In this document: positions 1-9,733 of the stretch, in pieces | How positions within the stretch are numbered: position 1 is the first letter of the stretch | Layout of the letters: each line of letters opens with the position of its first letter | Source: a virus | Length of the DNA: 33,751 nt | IMG/VR virus record: IMGVR_UViG_3300035199_000282 | Span: 1 to 33,751 of that record | Direction: 5' to 3' (one strand) | Position numbers and translations under genes: made by a program | Notes under the pieces: model-generated | Database searches by the model: none | Told to the model about the DNA's origin: nothing | Seen by the model: only the letters and a program-made list of their open reading frames with translations

Positions 1-4
1 GAGA

Positions 5-2557
5 ATGGCAACAGACAACGTGAAAACCTACCTGATCGAACTGGAGGACAAGGTCTCCGCCGAGTTGAAGAAAACCGCGAAGCAGGCCGACGCCCTGGAA
101 GCGGAATTGAAGGATCTCCGAGAGGAACAGAAACGAGGAGCCAAAGCAGACCAGCGCCGAGCCGCGGCGATGGGGGCGCTGTCGACAGGTTTTGCCGCAA
201 CCGCCGCCGCCGCCGCCGCGGTCGGCGCCGCGTTCGCGGGTATGGGCGCCCACGCGATCGGAACGTCGGCGAACCTCGAAGGGTTTGAAACGCGTTTGGG
301 TGTCCTCCTGGGCGGCCTGGACAAAGGGAAGGCCAGGGTCCGGGAGTTGTTCGAGTTGTCAGCGTCCACGCCGTTTTCGATCCAGGGTCTGGTCGAGGCT
401 GACGCCACGCTGGAGGCATTCGGGGCCAACGCCGATCGGGTCCGCGGCGGGGTTATGGACCTCGCGGGCGCAACCGGTATGGATCTTGTCCAGGCCTCAA
501 ACGCTGTCGGGAAGGCCCTGGCGGGCGGCGCCGGCGCTGCTGACGTTCTCCGGGAAAAGGGCGTCCTGGCTATGGTCGAGGTGACGGCCGGGATGTCTAC
601 CGCCGAAATGACGACCGACCAGTTCCGCGAGGCGCTGATCGACACGCTGGAAACCAGCGACAAGATCGCCGGCGGGACGGCCCTTATGGCCCAGACCTTC
701 GACGGCCTGATGTCGACCCTTAAGGACCAGTTCACGATCTTTTCAAAAACGGTCGGAGACGCCGATCTGTTCAGTACGGCCAAGGCGACGCTGTCGACAG
801 TGCTGGATCTGATCAACGAAAACAAGGCAGCCGTCGCCAGCCTGGCACAGTGGGTCGGCGAGACTCTGACCGGCGCGATCCTGTCGGCCGTGGACGGCGT
901 TTTCAAGTTGGCGTTTCTGGTTCAGCGGGTCCGGGAAGGCTGGGCGACCGTCGGCCAGGTCGTGACGGCCGTTCAGATCATCATCAACGAAATGCACCGG
1001 GCCGCGCTGAATTTGGCGGTAGCCCTGGGCGTGATGACGGAGGCCCAGGCCGCAAGCGGGATCGCAGAGCAGACAGCCGACATAGCAGAACTGAACGCCG
1101 AGTTCGCCAAGAGCGCCGATCACGTCGACGACCTCCGCGACAGTCAGGACTTTCTGCTGACAAAAGGCGAGGCCACGGTCAACAAAATCCGCGAACTGGC
1201 CGACGAATACCAGCGAGCGGCGGACGCCTCGAAGGACATCGAACCGGCCGAGGGCGGCGGCGAGATAATGAAGATCGCAGGCATTGACACAAAGGCTGTA
1301 AAACAGGCCGCCGCCGCCGCCAAAAAAGCCCAAAAACAGATGGATACCTTTACGAAGTCTATGGGCAAAATGGGCGCGGATTTCACGAAACAAGCCGCCG
1401 CGACCCGTGAGCCTTTGAAAGAATCGGAAAAGCTGAACAACCAACTGCTGAAAATGGCCAGCGATTTCGGCGAGGCCAGCCAGAAGGCGTACGAACTCGG
1501 CCCGGCTGCAGTCGCTGCTTTCGATCAGGTCAAGGGCGGAATGATCGCGGCGATGAGTGAGATGTCCGAGGCGGTACCAAAGGCGCGAAGGGCGGAACAA
1601 ATGGCCGCCGTGGGCGCTGGAATGGACGCGGCTACCGACGTCATGTCAACGGGCGGCCTCGGCCTCCTGGGCGGCGCTGGACCCGTAGGAGCCGGCGCGG
1701 CGAGCATGATCGGCATGGGCCAACAGGGCGAAGCGGCGTACCAGGAAAAGGTCGAGGCGGGCGCGGAGGTGATCGCAGAGGACCGAGCGGCGGAACTGCA
1801 AAAACGCGCGGACAAAATGAAGCAGGCCGGAGCCAGCGAGGCCGCCCTGGAGGCTGCTGGCGTTGGCAAGGAACAGATCGCCGACGCGGCTGAGGTCACC
1901 GAAGCCGACAAAAAACAGGCTGCAACCGGGATCGACAGAGGGAAGGTCATGGCCGAACAGGTAAAGGCCGTCGTCCAGGGTGTGATCGACGGGATCTCGG
2001 CGCTCCTGGAGGGCCTGCCGGACATCCTTTCCACCCTGATCCCGCTGATCCTGGTGGATCTTCCGATGGCGCTAATCGAAGCGATCCCGGCGCTGATCGA
2101 GGAACTGATCCCGGTTCTGATTTTCGACCTCCCGAAAGGGATAATCACCATGCTGATCAAGGTGGTCCCTAAGATCCTGAAAATGCTATTCCTGGACCTG
2201 CCGGCGGCCATGATCCGCGGCCTCCTGGCGTTCTGGGGCAAGGTGGTCGGATTTTTCAAGGACCTGTTTTCGTTCGGAAAGTCAAAGCAGACAGGCGGAT
2301 ATGTCCCACAGACATCCCGCATGCTATTGCACCAGGGAGAACGAGTGATCCCAGCGTCAGGCGCTGGCAGCGGGACCGCGTCGCGGGGCCTGTCGGCGTT
2401 CGGTGTAGGTGGCGGGAAGTCGCTGACTGTGAACGCTCACGTCGTCCACCCGGACAGTATAAAAACCCTGTCCACCTTGATCGACGACGAAATGGGCGCA
2501 CACGGACGCGCTACGGTTCCGTTGTGGGGATCCTCGTCCATTCCACGGAGCATTTGA
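5..2557 (+). CDS. Tail tape measure protein
   Basis: Sets tail length and sits in the tail tube lumen. The 850-aa protein starts with a charged coiled-coil (residues 1-55), then an Ala/Gly-rich hydrophobic run (57-85), a region typical of tape measures with conserved FETRLGVLLGG and TPFSIQGLVEA stretches, long helical segments, and a strongly hydrophobic block (about 655-755) likely to insert in the membrane during DNA entry. Near the C-terminus, GGYVPQTSRMLLHQGERVIP (about 764-783) is the usual GG...GE.VIP ending. Length fits a tail of about 850 residues. Its ribosome site is missing here because the contig opens 4 bases before the ATG; the duplicated end shows AGGAGG at 33611-33616, six bases before the same ATG. 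It follows the frameshifted chaperone gene, the standard order. Confidence 0.95.
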   Translation: MATDNVKTYLIELEDKVSAELKKTAKQADALEAELKDLREEQKRGAKADQRRAAAMGALSTGFAATAAAAAAVGAAFAGMGAHAIGTSANLEGFETRLGVLLGGLDKGKARVRELFELSASTPFSIQGLVEADATLEAFGANADRVRGGVMDLAGATGMDLVQASNAVGKALAGGAGAADVLREKGVLAMVEVTAGMSTAEMTTDQFREALIDTLETSDKIAGGTALMAQTFDGLMSTLKDQFTIFSKTVGDADLFSTAKATLSTVLDLINENKAAVASLAQWVGETLTGAILSAVDGVFKLAFLVQRVREGWATVGQVVTAVQIIINEMHRAALNLAVALGVMTEAQAASGIAEQTADIAELNAEFAKSADHVDDLRDSQDFLLTKGEATVNKIRELADEYQRAADASKDIEPAEGGGEIMKIAGIDTKAVKQAAAAAKKAQKQMDTFTKSMGKMGADFTKQAAATREPLKESEKLNNQLLKMASDFGEASQKAYELGPAAVAAFDQVKGGMIAAMSEMSEAVPKARRAEQMAAVGAGMDAATDVMSTGGLGLLGGAGPVGAGAASMIGMGQQGEAAYQEKVEAGAEVIAEDRAAELQKRADKMKQAGASEAALEAAGVGKEQIADAAEVTEADKKQAATGIDRGKVMAEQVKAVVQGVIDGISALLEGLPDILSTLIPLILVDLPMALIEAIPALIEELIPVLIFDLPKGIITMLIKVVPKILKMLFLDLPAAMIRGLLAFWGKVVGFFKDLFSFGKSKQTGGYVPQTSRMLLHQGERVIPASGAGSGTASRGLSAFGVGGGKSLTVNAHVVHPDSIKTLSTLIDDEMGAHGRATVPLWGSSSIPRSI

Positions 2558-2561
2558 AACG

Positions 2562-3311
2562 ATGGGCTACCCGTTTTTTTCATGGAAACCGCACCAGGCC
2601 GGAGCCGGCCCGGCCCGAAACACCATCGATCTGACCGAGAGTCTGTCCGACCTCCAGGTCACACCACGCCGAGACGTGGCCGATTCGTTCGGTATTCATG
2701 GCGGGCGCTCGCGTGAACTGCTCCGGCCCTGGGTCGACGTCCGGATCGTCCTGGACCGGTTCAACGACCGGAAACTGTTCCGTCAGTTTTCGGCGATGAT
2801 CAACCACCTGGAGCGCGGCGGGTCGGTCGCATTTTGCAACGACTCGGACAAGGTGTTCCTGGCTCGAACCCTGGTCGAATACCCACAACACACCACGTCG
2901 ATCGAACTCGGACCGAAGGACGCGAGCGCCTACACGACTGTTCCGAACACCCTGGCGAACGGCGACGAGATCGTGATCGAGTCCGGGCCGCCAGCCGGAA
3001 AACGGGAGTACCACGTCGTCAACGCACACACAGAGTCCGTCAGCGGTTCGCTGACGGCTCCAACTACGATCACTCTCGGCGAGTCGCGGTCATTCCGGGA
3101 CGACTACCCGGCCGGGTCCGTTGTTCGGTATTCCGATTTCTACCCGGCGCTGATCCTGGGTCCTGGCCAGACGGGCGGATCAATTTTGACCCACGACCAC
3201 CGGATCACGTACACTTTCGACATTTTGCTGTCGACGATCCAGCCGCTACCGGACCCGGATTCACAGGGCGGAATTGGAAACGACGCCGACAAACCGGACT
3301 GGACGAACTGA
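2562..3311 (+). CDS. Minor tail / distal tail protein
   Basis: A 249-aa protein directly after the tape measure, the position of distal-tail or tail-tip proteins. It is beta-rich, without signal peptide or membrane segment, with aromatic-rich N-terminus (GYPFFSWKP) and an ending rich in Asp/Gly/Pro. No catalytic motif is visible. The ATG is 5 bases after the tape-measure stop, so the two are probably co-translated. I infer a structural role from position, size and composition; I do not recognise a specific Pfam family. Confidence 0.6.
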   Translation: MGYPFFSWKPHQAGAGPARNTIDLTESLSDLQVTPRRDVADSFGIHGGRSRELLRPWVDVRIVLDRFNDRKLFRQFSAMINHLERGGSVAFCNDSDKVFLARTLVEYPQHTTSIELGPKDASAYTTVPNTLANGDEIVIESGPPAGKREYHVVNAHTESVSGSLTAPTTITLGESRSFRDDYPAGSVVRYSDFYPALILGPGQTGGSILTHDHRITYTFDILLSTIQPLPDPDSQGGIGNDADKPDWTN

Positions 3312-3313
3312 TC

Positions 3314-5383
3314 GTGGAATGGAGCGCACAATTCAAGGGTGACCTGGCGAACCTTCGCGCCTACGCTCCAATGTTCCGTTTGCAGATCGGATCGTCTGTA
3401 ATGACGGCCCGCCATTTCGGAACCTGGGAGAACGAATCCGGCGCAAAGGTTCTCGAAATACTGTCGCACCCTGGGACCGCGACCTATCCCGACACGTCCG
3501 GCGGATCGACACAGCCAGACCTGTACGGAAAGGGATCGACGGATCTGGGCAACCCCTACGCCTATCTGGTCGGCTTGACTGGCAAGCTGTCGACCGGCGC
3601 TCAATCCGTCCAGGCCCGGACCTTCGCCTACACCGGCGCGACGCTGTCGGCGGGCGTTACACGGCTTGCTGCATCACACGCGGCCCGGATGCCTGGCGGC
3701 GTTCTGGCTCGACTGCAGATCAGGTTCGACCCGTCCACGACAGAGTCGCAGACCAGCGCCTGGGAGGACGTCTGGATCGGCCAGTTCCAGGGAATGAAAT
3801 GGAACGGATCGGACTACACGCTGTCGTTCGTGGATGCGCTCCAGGCCGTGAAGCAAAAACACACCGAAGCCGCGACGACGACCGCGCCAGAGGACTACTA
3901 CAAATGGTTTGCGGGATGCGGAAACCAGACGACCCTGACGGCCGGCTGGCCTGGCGGGACCGCGTTTACAACGGCGTCCGACCTTGAGCTGGTCGGAAGC
4001 GCCGCCACGATCGGCCGTGACAACTGGGGAAACACGGCCAAAAAGCATGATGGATTCGGTGGGACCGCCTACCACTACGCGACCGATCCCAGCGGGACCG
4101 GCGATTTGCTCCAGTGGGTGAAAGCATCGAACACCAGCGGATCGAGAACCTACCTGTCGTACAACATCGCCAACGTGGCCGGAACGACTCTGTCTCTTCA
4201 TCGTTGCAAGACATACGGCGGGGCCGAAGCGCTGCCAGGCTTCCACGGCGTCGGAGCAGACGACACAGCCGTGACCGGACTTGATGCCGGCTCGATCGTG
4301 ACGAACGTTTGCGTCATCCACGGATCGCCCGTGTCGGAACTTGTCAACACTGTGTACAACCAGGGGTACCCGGAGGAAATGGTCCCGGGCTTGTTCTCGT
4401 CAGATTGGGGCCGCGCTACCTCGCACCCTCGATCACCGATGAACCTGTCCGACATAGGCCGGACCGCCGGGCGCTTCGACGGGCTTTTCACCTCGGCGAC
4501 AGGGATTGTCGGATCGTTCGCTGCATCGCCGTTCCGCCATGTCGTGGCGAAGGAACAGGCCGACGGGCTGTCGTACATGCTCCGCCTGTTCGGAAAATGG
4601 GGAGTCTTTCCGCGATTCAAGGAAGGCGGATGGTCAGTCGGAGTCATACAGGCCGACCTTCCTGGGTACTCCTCGGCCGCGGAGGCCGTGATCTTTACAA
4701 ACGACATCGAGGGCGCCGACTTTGACACACGCGCCAGCGGTACGATCGGCGGGTTTCGGGAGTTGGCTGGCACCGAAAGCGACGAGGACGCGTCAGGCGT
4801 GACGCCTGCTCTGACGTTCACCGGGATCGACCTAACCGGCGGCCGTACATACTTCGGATCGCCGCAACTTGGACAACTAACGGTCGACACAAGCGACGTC
4901 GCCGCCGGGTCCTCGTCCGGTCAGCCGTTCGGACAGCGTTTTCTGACCTACTTTCGGGAGGTCCTGTACCCTCACTGGTACCAGGCGAACCGGGTGACCG
5001 CGACTCTACGTTTGCGGGGTCTGAAGTTCGCAGGCCTGGCGCCCGGCGACGAGGTCCACGTCTGTATTCCACGAGGAAAACAAGCAGAACCATGGGGCCC
5101 GCTGGAGCCGTTCGGGTCGTCTATGCGCCACGTACTGGACACGTCCAGCTTCGAGGGAACACACCAGCAGGCGCGGGAGAACGTGACGGTCGAAAGCCTG
5201 GTCAACTACAAGCCCTGGGTCGTCATGTCGTCACAGGTCGACTGGATCGGCGGGCGGGTGACTGTGACCGTGTCGAAGGTGTCGACGACAAAGGCGGCCA
5301 AGGACTGGTCGCTCTTCCCAGGAGGGCCGACAGACCAGACCGAGCAGCATGCCGTCGCCACGGTTCACCACAAGGACGATTGA
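3314..5383 (+). CDS. Tail tip / baseplate hub-like protein
   Basis: A large (689 aa) beta-rich protein lying downstream of the tape measure and distal-tail genes, where the tail hub or Tal-type protein is encoded. The reading frame is open further upstream, to 2834, but that part overlaps the preceding gene in another frame. I chose GTG 3314 (MEWSAQFKGDL...), two bases after the previous stop. The C-terminal region has a typical hub phrase with a conserved proline-glycine turn (LAPGDEVHVCIPRG), and ends in a beta-rich segment followed by a charged tail. No lysozyme or peptidase motif is evident. The function is inferred from position and size. Confidence 0.65.
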   Translation: MEWSAQFKGDLANLRAYAPMFRLQIGSSVMTARHFGTWENESGAKVLEILSHPGTATYPDTSGGSTQPDLYGKGSTDLGNPYAYLVGLTGKLSTGAQSVQARTFAYTGATLSAGVTRLAASHAARMPGGVLARLQIRFDPSTTESQTSAWEDVWIGQFQGMKWNGSDYTLSFVDALQAVKQKHTEAATTTAPEDYYKWFAGCGNQTTLTAGWPGGTAFTTASDLELVGSAATIGRDNWGNTAKKHDGFGGTAYHYATDPSGTGDLLQWVKASNTSGSRTYLSYNIANVAGTTLSLHRCKTYGGAEALPGFHGVGADDTAVTGLDAGSIVTNVCVIHGSPVSELVNTVYNQGYPEEMVPGLFSSDWGRATSHPRSPMNLSDIGRTAGRFDGLFTSATGIVGSFAASPFRHVVAKEQADGLSYMLRLFGKWGVFPRFKEGGWSVGVIQADLPGYSSAAEAVIFTNDIEGADFDTRASGTIGGFRELAGTESDEDASGVTPALTFTGIDLTGGRTYFGSPQLGQLTVDTSDVAAGSSSGQPFGQRFLTYFREVLYPHWYQANRVTATLRLRGLKFAGLAPGDEVHVCIPRGKQAEPWGPLEPFGSSMRHVLDTSSFEGTHQQARENVTVESLVNYKPWVVMSSQVDWIGGRVTVTVSKVSTTKAAKDWSLFPGGPTDQTEQHAVATVHHKDD

Positions 5384-5435
5384 TCGGCGGGTAGCTGACT
5401 GTTACTGTGATTTCACAACACGGAGGATCGAACTG

Positions 5436-5777
5436 ATGGCCATGACAGAGATCGACTTTTTACGGGACATTTGCCCAGACGTTCGCCGCTTCACGCTCGA
5501 CGGCGCCGACGCCGAAACGGCGGTCCAAGTGAACATTCCACACTGGGCGAAAAAAGTGACCGTCAGGCCAGAGGGTAAAAAGATCCGGATGTCGTTCACA
5601 ACTGCGGCCGATACCATCCACGACGACTACATCAAGCTGTCGGCCGACAGTTTCCACGAGTTCGAAACCTGGGACGGGTACAACACACCGAACGGGATCC
5701 AGGCGATCTACCTTGCCAACAAGGCCGGCACGGTTTCGACCGTGGTTTCCGTAATGATCGAAGGAACGTCCAAATGA
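5436..5777 (+). CDS. Small virion protein between hub and fibre genes
   Basis: A 113-aa soluble protein beginning MAMTEIDFLRD, predicted mostly beta, no membrane segment. ATG 5436 has GGAGG at 5422-5426; a second ATG at 5442 is possible. It overlaps the downstream fibre gene through ATGA at 5774-5777, so the two are likely translationally coupled. Such small beta proteins between hub and fibre genes are usually tail-tip or fibre-base components, but I do not recognise the family. Confidence 0.6.
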   Translation: MAMTEIDFLRDICPDVRRFTLDGADAETAVQVNIPHWAKKVTVRPEGKKIRMSFTTAADTIHDDYIKLSADSFHEFETWDGYNTPNGIQAIYLANKAGTVSTVVSVMIEGTSK

Positions 5778-7543
5778 ACAGTTCACCAAGCCAGGTCGTG
5801 ACGGAGATCACGAACGCCGCGAGCGATCGGATCCTCACTGTTGGAACCGTCGCAGACGAACAGCAGGACCTGAACGCGGAGGCGAACCTGTCGTTCGACG
5901 GGTCCACGCTGACCGTGACCGGGAACTTGACGGTCACCGGAACCACCACAACGATCAGCACGACCAACACATTGATCGCCGACAAACTGATCGAGGTGTC
6001 CAACGGGACGACAGGAACGCCCAGCGGAGACGCCGGGATCATCATCGAACGCGGATCCAGCAGCAACGCCGGGATCATCTGGGACGAAAGCCGCGACGAG
6101 TTCGTGGTCTGCACGACCAGTGCGACCGGAGCCAGCACCGGGGATCTGACGTTCACGCCGGCCAACATGAGCGTGGAACGCCTGGGCGCCGGGACCGAAC
6201 AGGCCGAAGCGGAGGTCCACGCCAAGCGGGACGCGTCCAGCGGCGGCACCTATTCGACCACAGCGCCGATCATCATCGAGGACGACGCCCGGCCCGCGAT
6301 CCAACTGGTCGGATCGGCCAGCAATATCGGCATGATCCAGTTCGGCGACAACGCCGCCGCCGCCGCCGGCCAGGTCTACTACGACCACGGGACCGATAAG
6401 TTGCGGATCGACTGCGGCGAGAATGGTGACCGGCTGACGGTCGACGCCTCTGGGAACGTGGCCGCCGCTGGCGTCGTCACGGCGACCGGTTTTACCATCG
6501 GAAGCGCCGCGATCACGGAAACCGAATTGGAGATCCTGGACGGCGCGACGCTTTCCACCACGGAACTCAACTACGTCGACGGCGTGAGCAGCGCGATCCA
6601 GACTCAACTGGACGCGAAGGGACCGGTAGCAGGTAGTAGCAGCATTGTGACGACCGGCGCCTTGGACAGCGGCTCAATAACCAGCGGTTTCGGAACCATC
6701 GATACCGGTAGCAGCACGATCACGACCACGGGAACAGTCAGCGCCGGGGACATTTCGGCAACGGGTGATCTCACGGTATCGGGTGGCGACGCTCTCCTGG
6801 GTACGGCTGGAAACACGACAGCCACGGCGATCACCACGGTGACCAATACCGGCACGACAGCCGGCAAATCACTAACGATCAGCGCGGGCTCGACGACGAC
6901 CGGCGCAAACGACATCAACGGCGGGGACTTGATTCTTGCCACGGGCGGCGGCGACGGAACCGGAACCGCTGCGATCGTGTTCAACACGAAAGTAAGCGGA
7001 GTGGATGCCGCTGCTGAGCGCATGCGCGTACATACGAACGGATACGTCGGGGTCGGTACAAGCGCACCACTCACGGCGATCGATGTGGTCCACGACTACC
7101 ACAACGCGACATTTGAAAACATCCTGTCCGACGGCCAGGGCGGCGGGGAGGTCCTACGGTACAGCCCAGGAGCCGACGATTCGCTTACCGCCGGACAATT
7201 GTATTTCCTTCACACTGACGGGACCTGGGACCAGACTGACGCCGACGCGGTAGCGACAGGCGGTACTCAAATGCTTGGGATCGGCCTTGGAAATGCTCGC
7301 ACCGTTGGCGTACTGATCAAGGGGTTCGCCCGCATACCCTCCACGGAGATTCTGAACGTACCCGGATCGGGTGCTGTGGACGGACTGCCGGTCTATATGT
7401 CCACAACCGCCGGACACCTGGACTTCACCGCGCCCTCTGGCAGCCAGGACATCGTTCGCGTGGTCGGATATGCGATCGACGATGATGGCGGCGACGTGTT
7501 GATCCGCTTCGATCCGGACTCCACTCACATTGTGATCGCCTGA
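5774..7543 (+). CDS. Tail fibre protein (trimeric-repeat type)
   Basis: A 589-aa low-complexity fibre rich in T, S, G, A and D. The N-terminal third carries phrases common in environmental phage fibres, such as LTVTGNLTVTGTTTTISTTN and the ETELEILDGATLSTTELNYV / SAIQTQLDAK stretch, which in related proteins form beta-strand stacks of a trimer. The last 150 residues look globular. It should attach to the tail tip and contribute to host recognition. It starts on an ATGA overlap with the previous gene and shares one base with the following gene (TGATG at 7541-7545). Confidence 0.8.
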   Translation: MNSSPSQVVTEITNAASDRILTVGTVADEQQDLNAEANLSFDGSTLTVTGNLTVTGTTTTISTTNTLIADKLIEVSNGTTGTPSGDAGIIIERGSSSNAGIIWDESRDEFVVCTTSATGASTGDLTFTPANMSVERLGAGTEQAEAEVHAKRDASSGGTYSTTAPIIIEDDARPAIQLVGSASNIGMIQFGDNAAAAAGQVYYDHGTDKLRIDCGENGDRLTVDASGNVAAAGVVTATGFTIGSAAITETELEILDGATLSTTELNYVDGVSSAIQTQLDAKGPVAGSSSIVTTGALDSGSITSGFGTIDTGSSTITTTGTVSAGDISATGDLTVSGGDALLGTAGNTTATAITTVTNTGTTAGKSLTISAGSTTTGANDINGGDLILATGGGDGTGTAAIVFNTKVSGVDAAAERMRVHTNGYVGVGTSAPLTAIDVVHDYHNATFENILSDGQGGGEVLRYSPGADDSLTAGQLYFLHTDGTWDQTDADAVATGGTQMLGIGLGNARTVGVLIKGFARIPSTEILNVPGSGAVDGLPVYMSTTAGHLDFTAPSGSQDIVRVVGYAIDDDGGDVLIRFDPDSTHIVIA

Positions 7544-8685
7544 TGCCAGATATCGGATCGCTCAATACCGTAGCTGTGGCCGACATTGGCAGCGTAAACA
7601 CGGTCGCCAAGGCCAGCATTGGGACGCTCCTGGGGTGTTCGGCCCCGGCGGCGGGCGCAACCGAATGGATCACAGCCTACGAGGACGGCGGCGTTGGCTA
7701 TGCGGCGAACAGCGATCTGTCATCGTGGACGACCTATTACAGCGGCGCCTCGAATGAGTCCGTCGACTGGCAGGAGGTCTGCTACGGCGCGGACAATAGT
7801 GGAAGCCTGGGCCGGTACGTGTTCGTCTGGACCCGTGCGAGTAGCCCCGGAGAGTTGCGATACACCGACGACATTACCAACACCAGCGGCTTCACCGGCG
7901 TTGACATATCCCCAGCCACGGGGATCTCCGCTGAACTGTACACGGTTGCATTTTGCAACGGAGCGTGGATCGCGGCGGGGAAAATGGACGGCAACCAGGG
8001 CGGCCATATCTACCGGTCAACGGATGGCGCCGCCACATGGAGCGGAATCAATGTGACTTCGCTTGCCGGGTTCGGCAGCACTGGCATCTACTCGATCGCC
8101 CACGATCAAAGTTCAAAGGTGATCGTCGTCCAGGACGAGGTCGTTTGGGGATCCACAGATTCGGGAGCGTCCTGGGCCGTCGTTTTGTCAGAACTGGCAG
8201 CCAGCGCCAAGGGCCTGTTCGTTTTGTATTCGAAAACAGAGGAAGTTTTTGTCTGCGGCTACCACAAAAACGGGCTCAAATTCAGGACCTGCGCTGCGTC
8301 GGACCTGACGACCTGGGCCGCCCAACAGGACGCCAACAACAACAGCAGCGGCAAGATCCCCCTGTCGAACAACCAGGCCCGGAAGGCGTTCGCCGTGGCG
8401 GGTTCTACTTTCGTCGTATGCAACGCCGACAGTCACCAGCGTTTCACCCTCAGCGGCCAGACCATCACATCGGACACCTTCACCGCGAACCAGCTACCGT
8501 ACGCGAACGTCAAGGATGTCGCGACGGATGGAACCACGTGGATCGCCGTGCATTCTGGCGGCGACATCAGTAAGAGCACCAACGACGGCGCCACCTGGAC
8601 AAGCGCCGCCGCCAACGTCGCAGTCGCAGGCGGGGCCGATGATGACATGAAGGCCGTTACCTGCAACGTACTGCAGCCTGTGTAG
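7543..8685 (+). CDS. Receptor-binding protein with Asp-box (BNR) repeats
   Basis: A 380-aa protein after the fibre gene. The N-terminus has short near-repeats (DIGSLNTVA, DIGSVNTVA, ASIGTLLG) suited to a trimer or attachment stalk. The body carries three Asp-box motifs of the S-x-D/N-x-G-x-T-W type: STDGAATW (about 158-165), STDSGASW (about 204-211) and STNDGATW (about 345-352). In sialidases and related folds these mark turns of a beta-propeller. I infer a glycan-binding propeller at the fibre tip; no sialidase catalytic residues can be assigned, so enzyme activity is not claimed. Confidence 0.7.
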   Translation: MPDIGSLNTVAVADIGSVNTVAKASIGTLLGCSAPAAGATEWITAYEDGGVGYAANSDLSSWTTYYSGASNESVDWQEVCYGADNSGSLGRYVFVWTRASSPGELRYTDDITNTSGFTGVDISPATGISAELYTVAFCNGAWIAAGKMDGNQGGHIYRSTDGAATWSGINVTSLAGFGSTGIYSIAHDQSSKVIVVQDEVVWGSTDSGASWAVVLSELAASAKGLFVLYSKTEEVFVCGYHKNGLKFRTCAASDLTTWAAQQDANNNSSGKIPLSNNQARKAFAVAGSTFVVCNADSHQRFTLSGQTITSDTFTANQLPYANVKDVATDGTTWIAVHSGGDISKSTNDGATWTSAAANVAVAGGADDDMKAVTCNVLQPV

Positions 8686-8693
8686 GGGTGACC

Positions 8694-9278
8694 ATGGAAC
8701 CGCCCGAGATACTGGATCGCGTGGCCGAATGTGGGCACGCCGTGTTCACCCGTGGAGCCTGGAACCTCAACGTGATCGGAGTTCGCACGCCCAGCCGCCA
8801 GGCCGGGAAGTTCGACGACCGGATCCACCTGGTGTTTCGGGACGGGTTCGGCCGCTGGGTCGACCTGTCGTTTCCATGTACGACGGACCCTGGGATCTAC
8901 TGGCTGAACCGGTCGACGTCCAGAGGGACGGCGATTTTGAAGGCGGGACAATATCGCGGAGCCTATCGCATGGGGCTCCACAAGAGCCGGTACCCGGCGC
9001 TGGTTCAGCGAAAACCCGTCACCGTATGGCGAGATCGGGACCGGGACGGATCGTTGGATTTCATCCCAGGAACCGAACGGACCGGGATGTACGGGATCAA
9101 TATTCACCACGCTGGAGTCGTGGACCGGGCCGGCCGGTCCGGCGATGACGTCGGGCCGTGGAGCGCCGGCTGTACCGTTCTTTCGTCCATCGATGACTGG
9201 TCCGTTTTCATGTCCGTTGTCCAGAGGTCCGCCGAACTCTATGGCGAGACCTTCACCTACACACTGATCGAGGAGTGA
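8694..9278 (+). CDS. Candidate cell-wall hydrolase (H...SAGC motif)
   Basis: A 194-aa protein opening the lysis cluster. It has the phrase TDPGIYWL, then ILKAGQYRGAYRMGLHK and, near the end, GINIHHAG (about 134-141) and WSAGC (about 156-160). A conserved His followed by S-x-G-C resembles the active site of L,D-transpeptidase-like (YkuD-type) domains and recurs in a phage family next to holins. I infer a peptidoglycan-active endolysin; the reaction is not proven by sequence. ATG 8694 is preferred over GTG 8688 because the AGGGGTG ribosome site overlaps the latter. The next gene encodes a holin candidate, which supports a lysis role. Confidence 0.6.
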   Translation: MEPPEILDRVAECGHAVFTRGAWNLNVIGVRTPSRQAGKFDDRIHLVFRDGFGRWVDLSFPCTTDPGIYWLNRSTSRGTAILKAGQYRGAYRMGLHKSRYPALVQRKPVTVWRDRDRDGSLDFIPGTERTGMYGINIHHAGVVDRAGRSGDDVGPWSAGCTVLSSIDDWSVFMSVVQRSAELYGETFTYTLIEE

Positions 9279-9283
9279 CCCCA

Positions 9284-9490
9284 ATGTTCGCAAAACTGAT
9301 CCCGCCCCGGCTCCGTAGCCGGAAACTGTGGATGGCTTTTCTCGGAGCCCTTCTACCTGTCCTGGCTCAATACCTCACCGACGCGGTCGACCTGGCCGAA
9401 TGTCTGCGCCTGTCTGCTGGCGTCTGTGTGACCTATTTGTTGGGACAGTCCTGGGTAGACGCCCGCGCCGCCGCTATCGACAAGGACTGA
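9284..9490 (+). CDS. Holin-like small membrane protein
   Basis: A 68-aa protein with a basic N-terminus (LIPPRLRSRK), then two hydrophobic segments (about 17-30 and 43-56) separated by an acidic hinge, and a charged tail. This is the size and topology of small class II holins, which open the membrane for the endolysin. AGGAG at 9271-9275 precedes ATG 9284 by 8 bases. Its place right after the hydrolase candidate supports the call. An upstream GTG (9275) would add three residues. Confidence 0.65.
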   Translation: MFAKLIPPRLRSRKLWMAFLGALLPVLAQYLTDAVDLAECLRLSAGVCVTYLLGQSWVDARAAAIDKD

Positions 9491-9493
9491 CGG

Positions 9494-9733
9494 GTGCTTG
9501 GACAGGCGATCGATCTGCTGGTCCTGGCGATGGCCGCGGCGCTTGCCGTGTTGGCCTACAAGCTGGGCACCAGTAGATCGGCCTCAAACGGCGCTGGACG
9601 CATGTTCGACACGGAGGCAAGGGAACGAACCGCGGAGAAGCTGAAAACGGACCAGGAAGCCATACAGGCCGCCGCGAGGGGCAAGGACCCAGCGTCGGCC
9701 CTGGCTGACCTGGGAAACAAGCGTCGAAAATGA
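9494..9733 (+). CDS. Small membrane protein of the lysis cluster
   Basis: A 79-aa protein with one N-terminal transmembrane segment (LLVLAMAAALAVLAYKL) and a charged helical cytoplasmic or periplasmic tail ending in NKRRK. Starts at GTG 9494, three bases after the holin-candidate stop, and overlaps the next gene by ATGA at 9730-9733. The single-span plus helix layout resembles inner-membrane spanins, but the tail is short. No family recognised. Confidence 0.55.
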   Translation: MLGQAIDLLVLAMAAALAVLAYKLGTSRSASNGAGRMFDTEARERTAEKLKTDQEAIQAAARGKDPASALADLGNKRRK

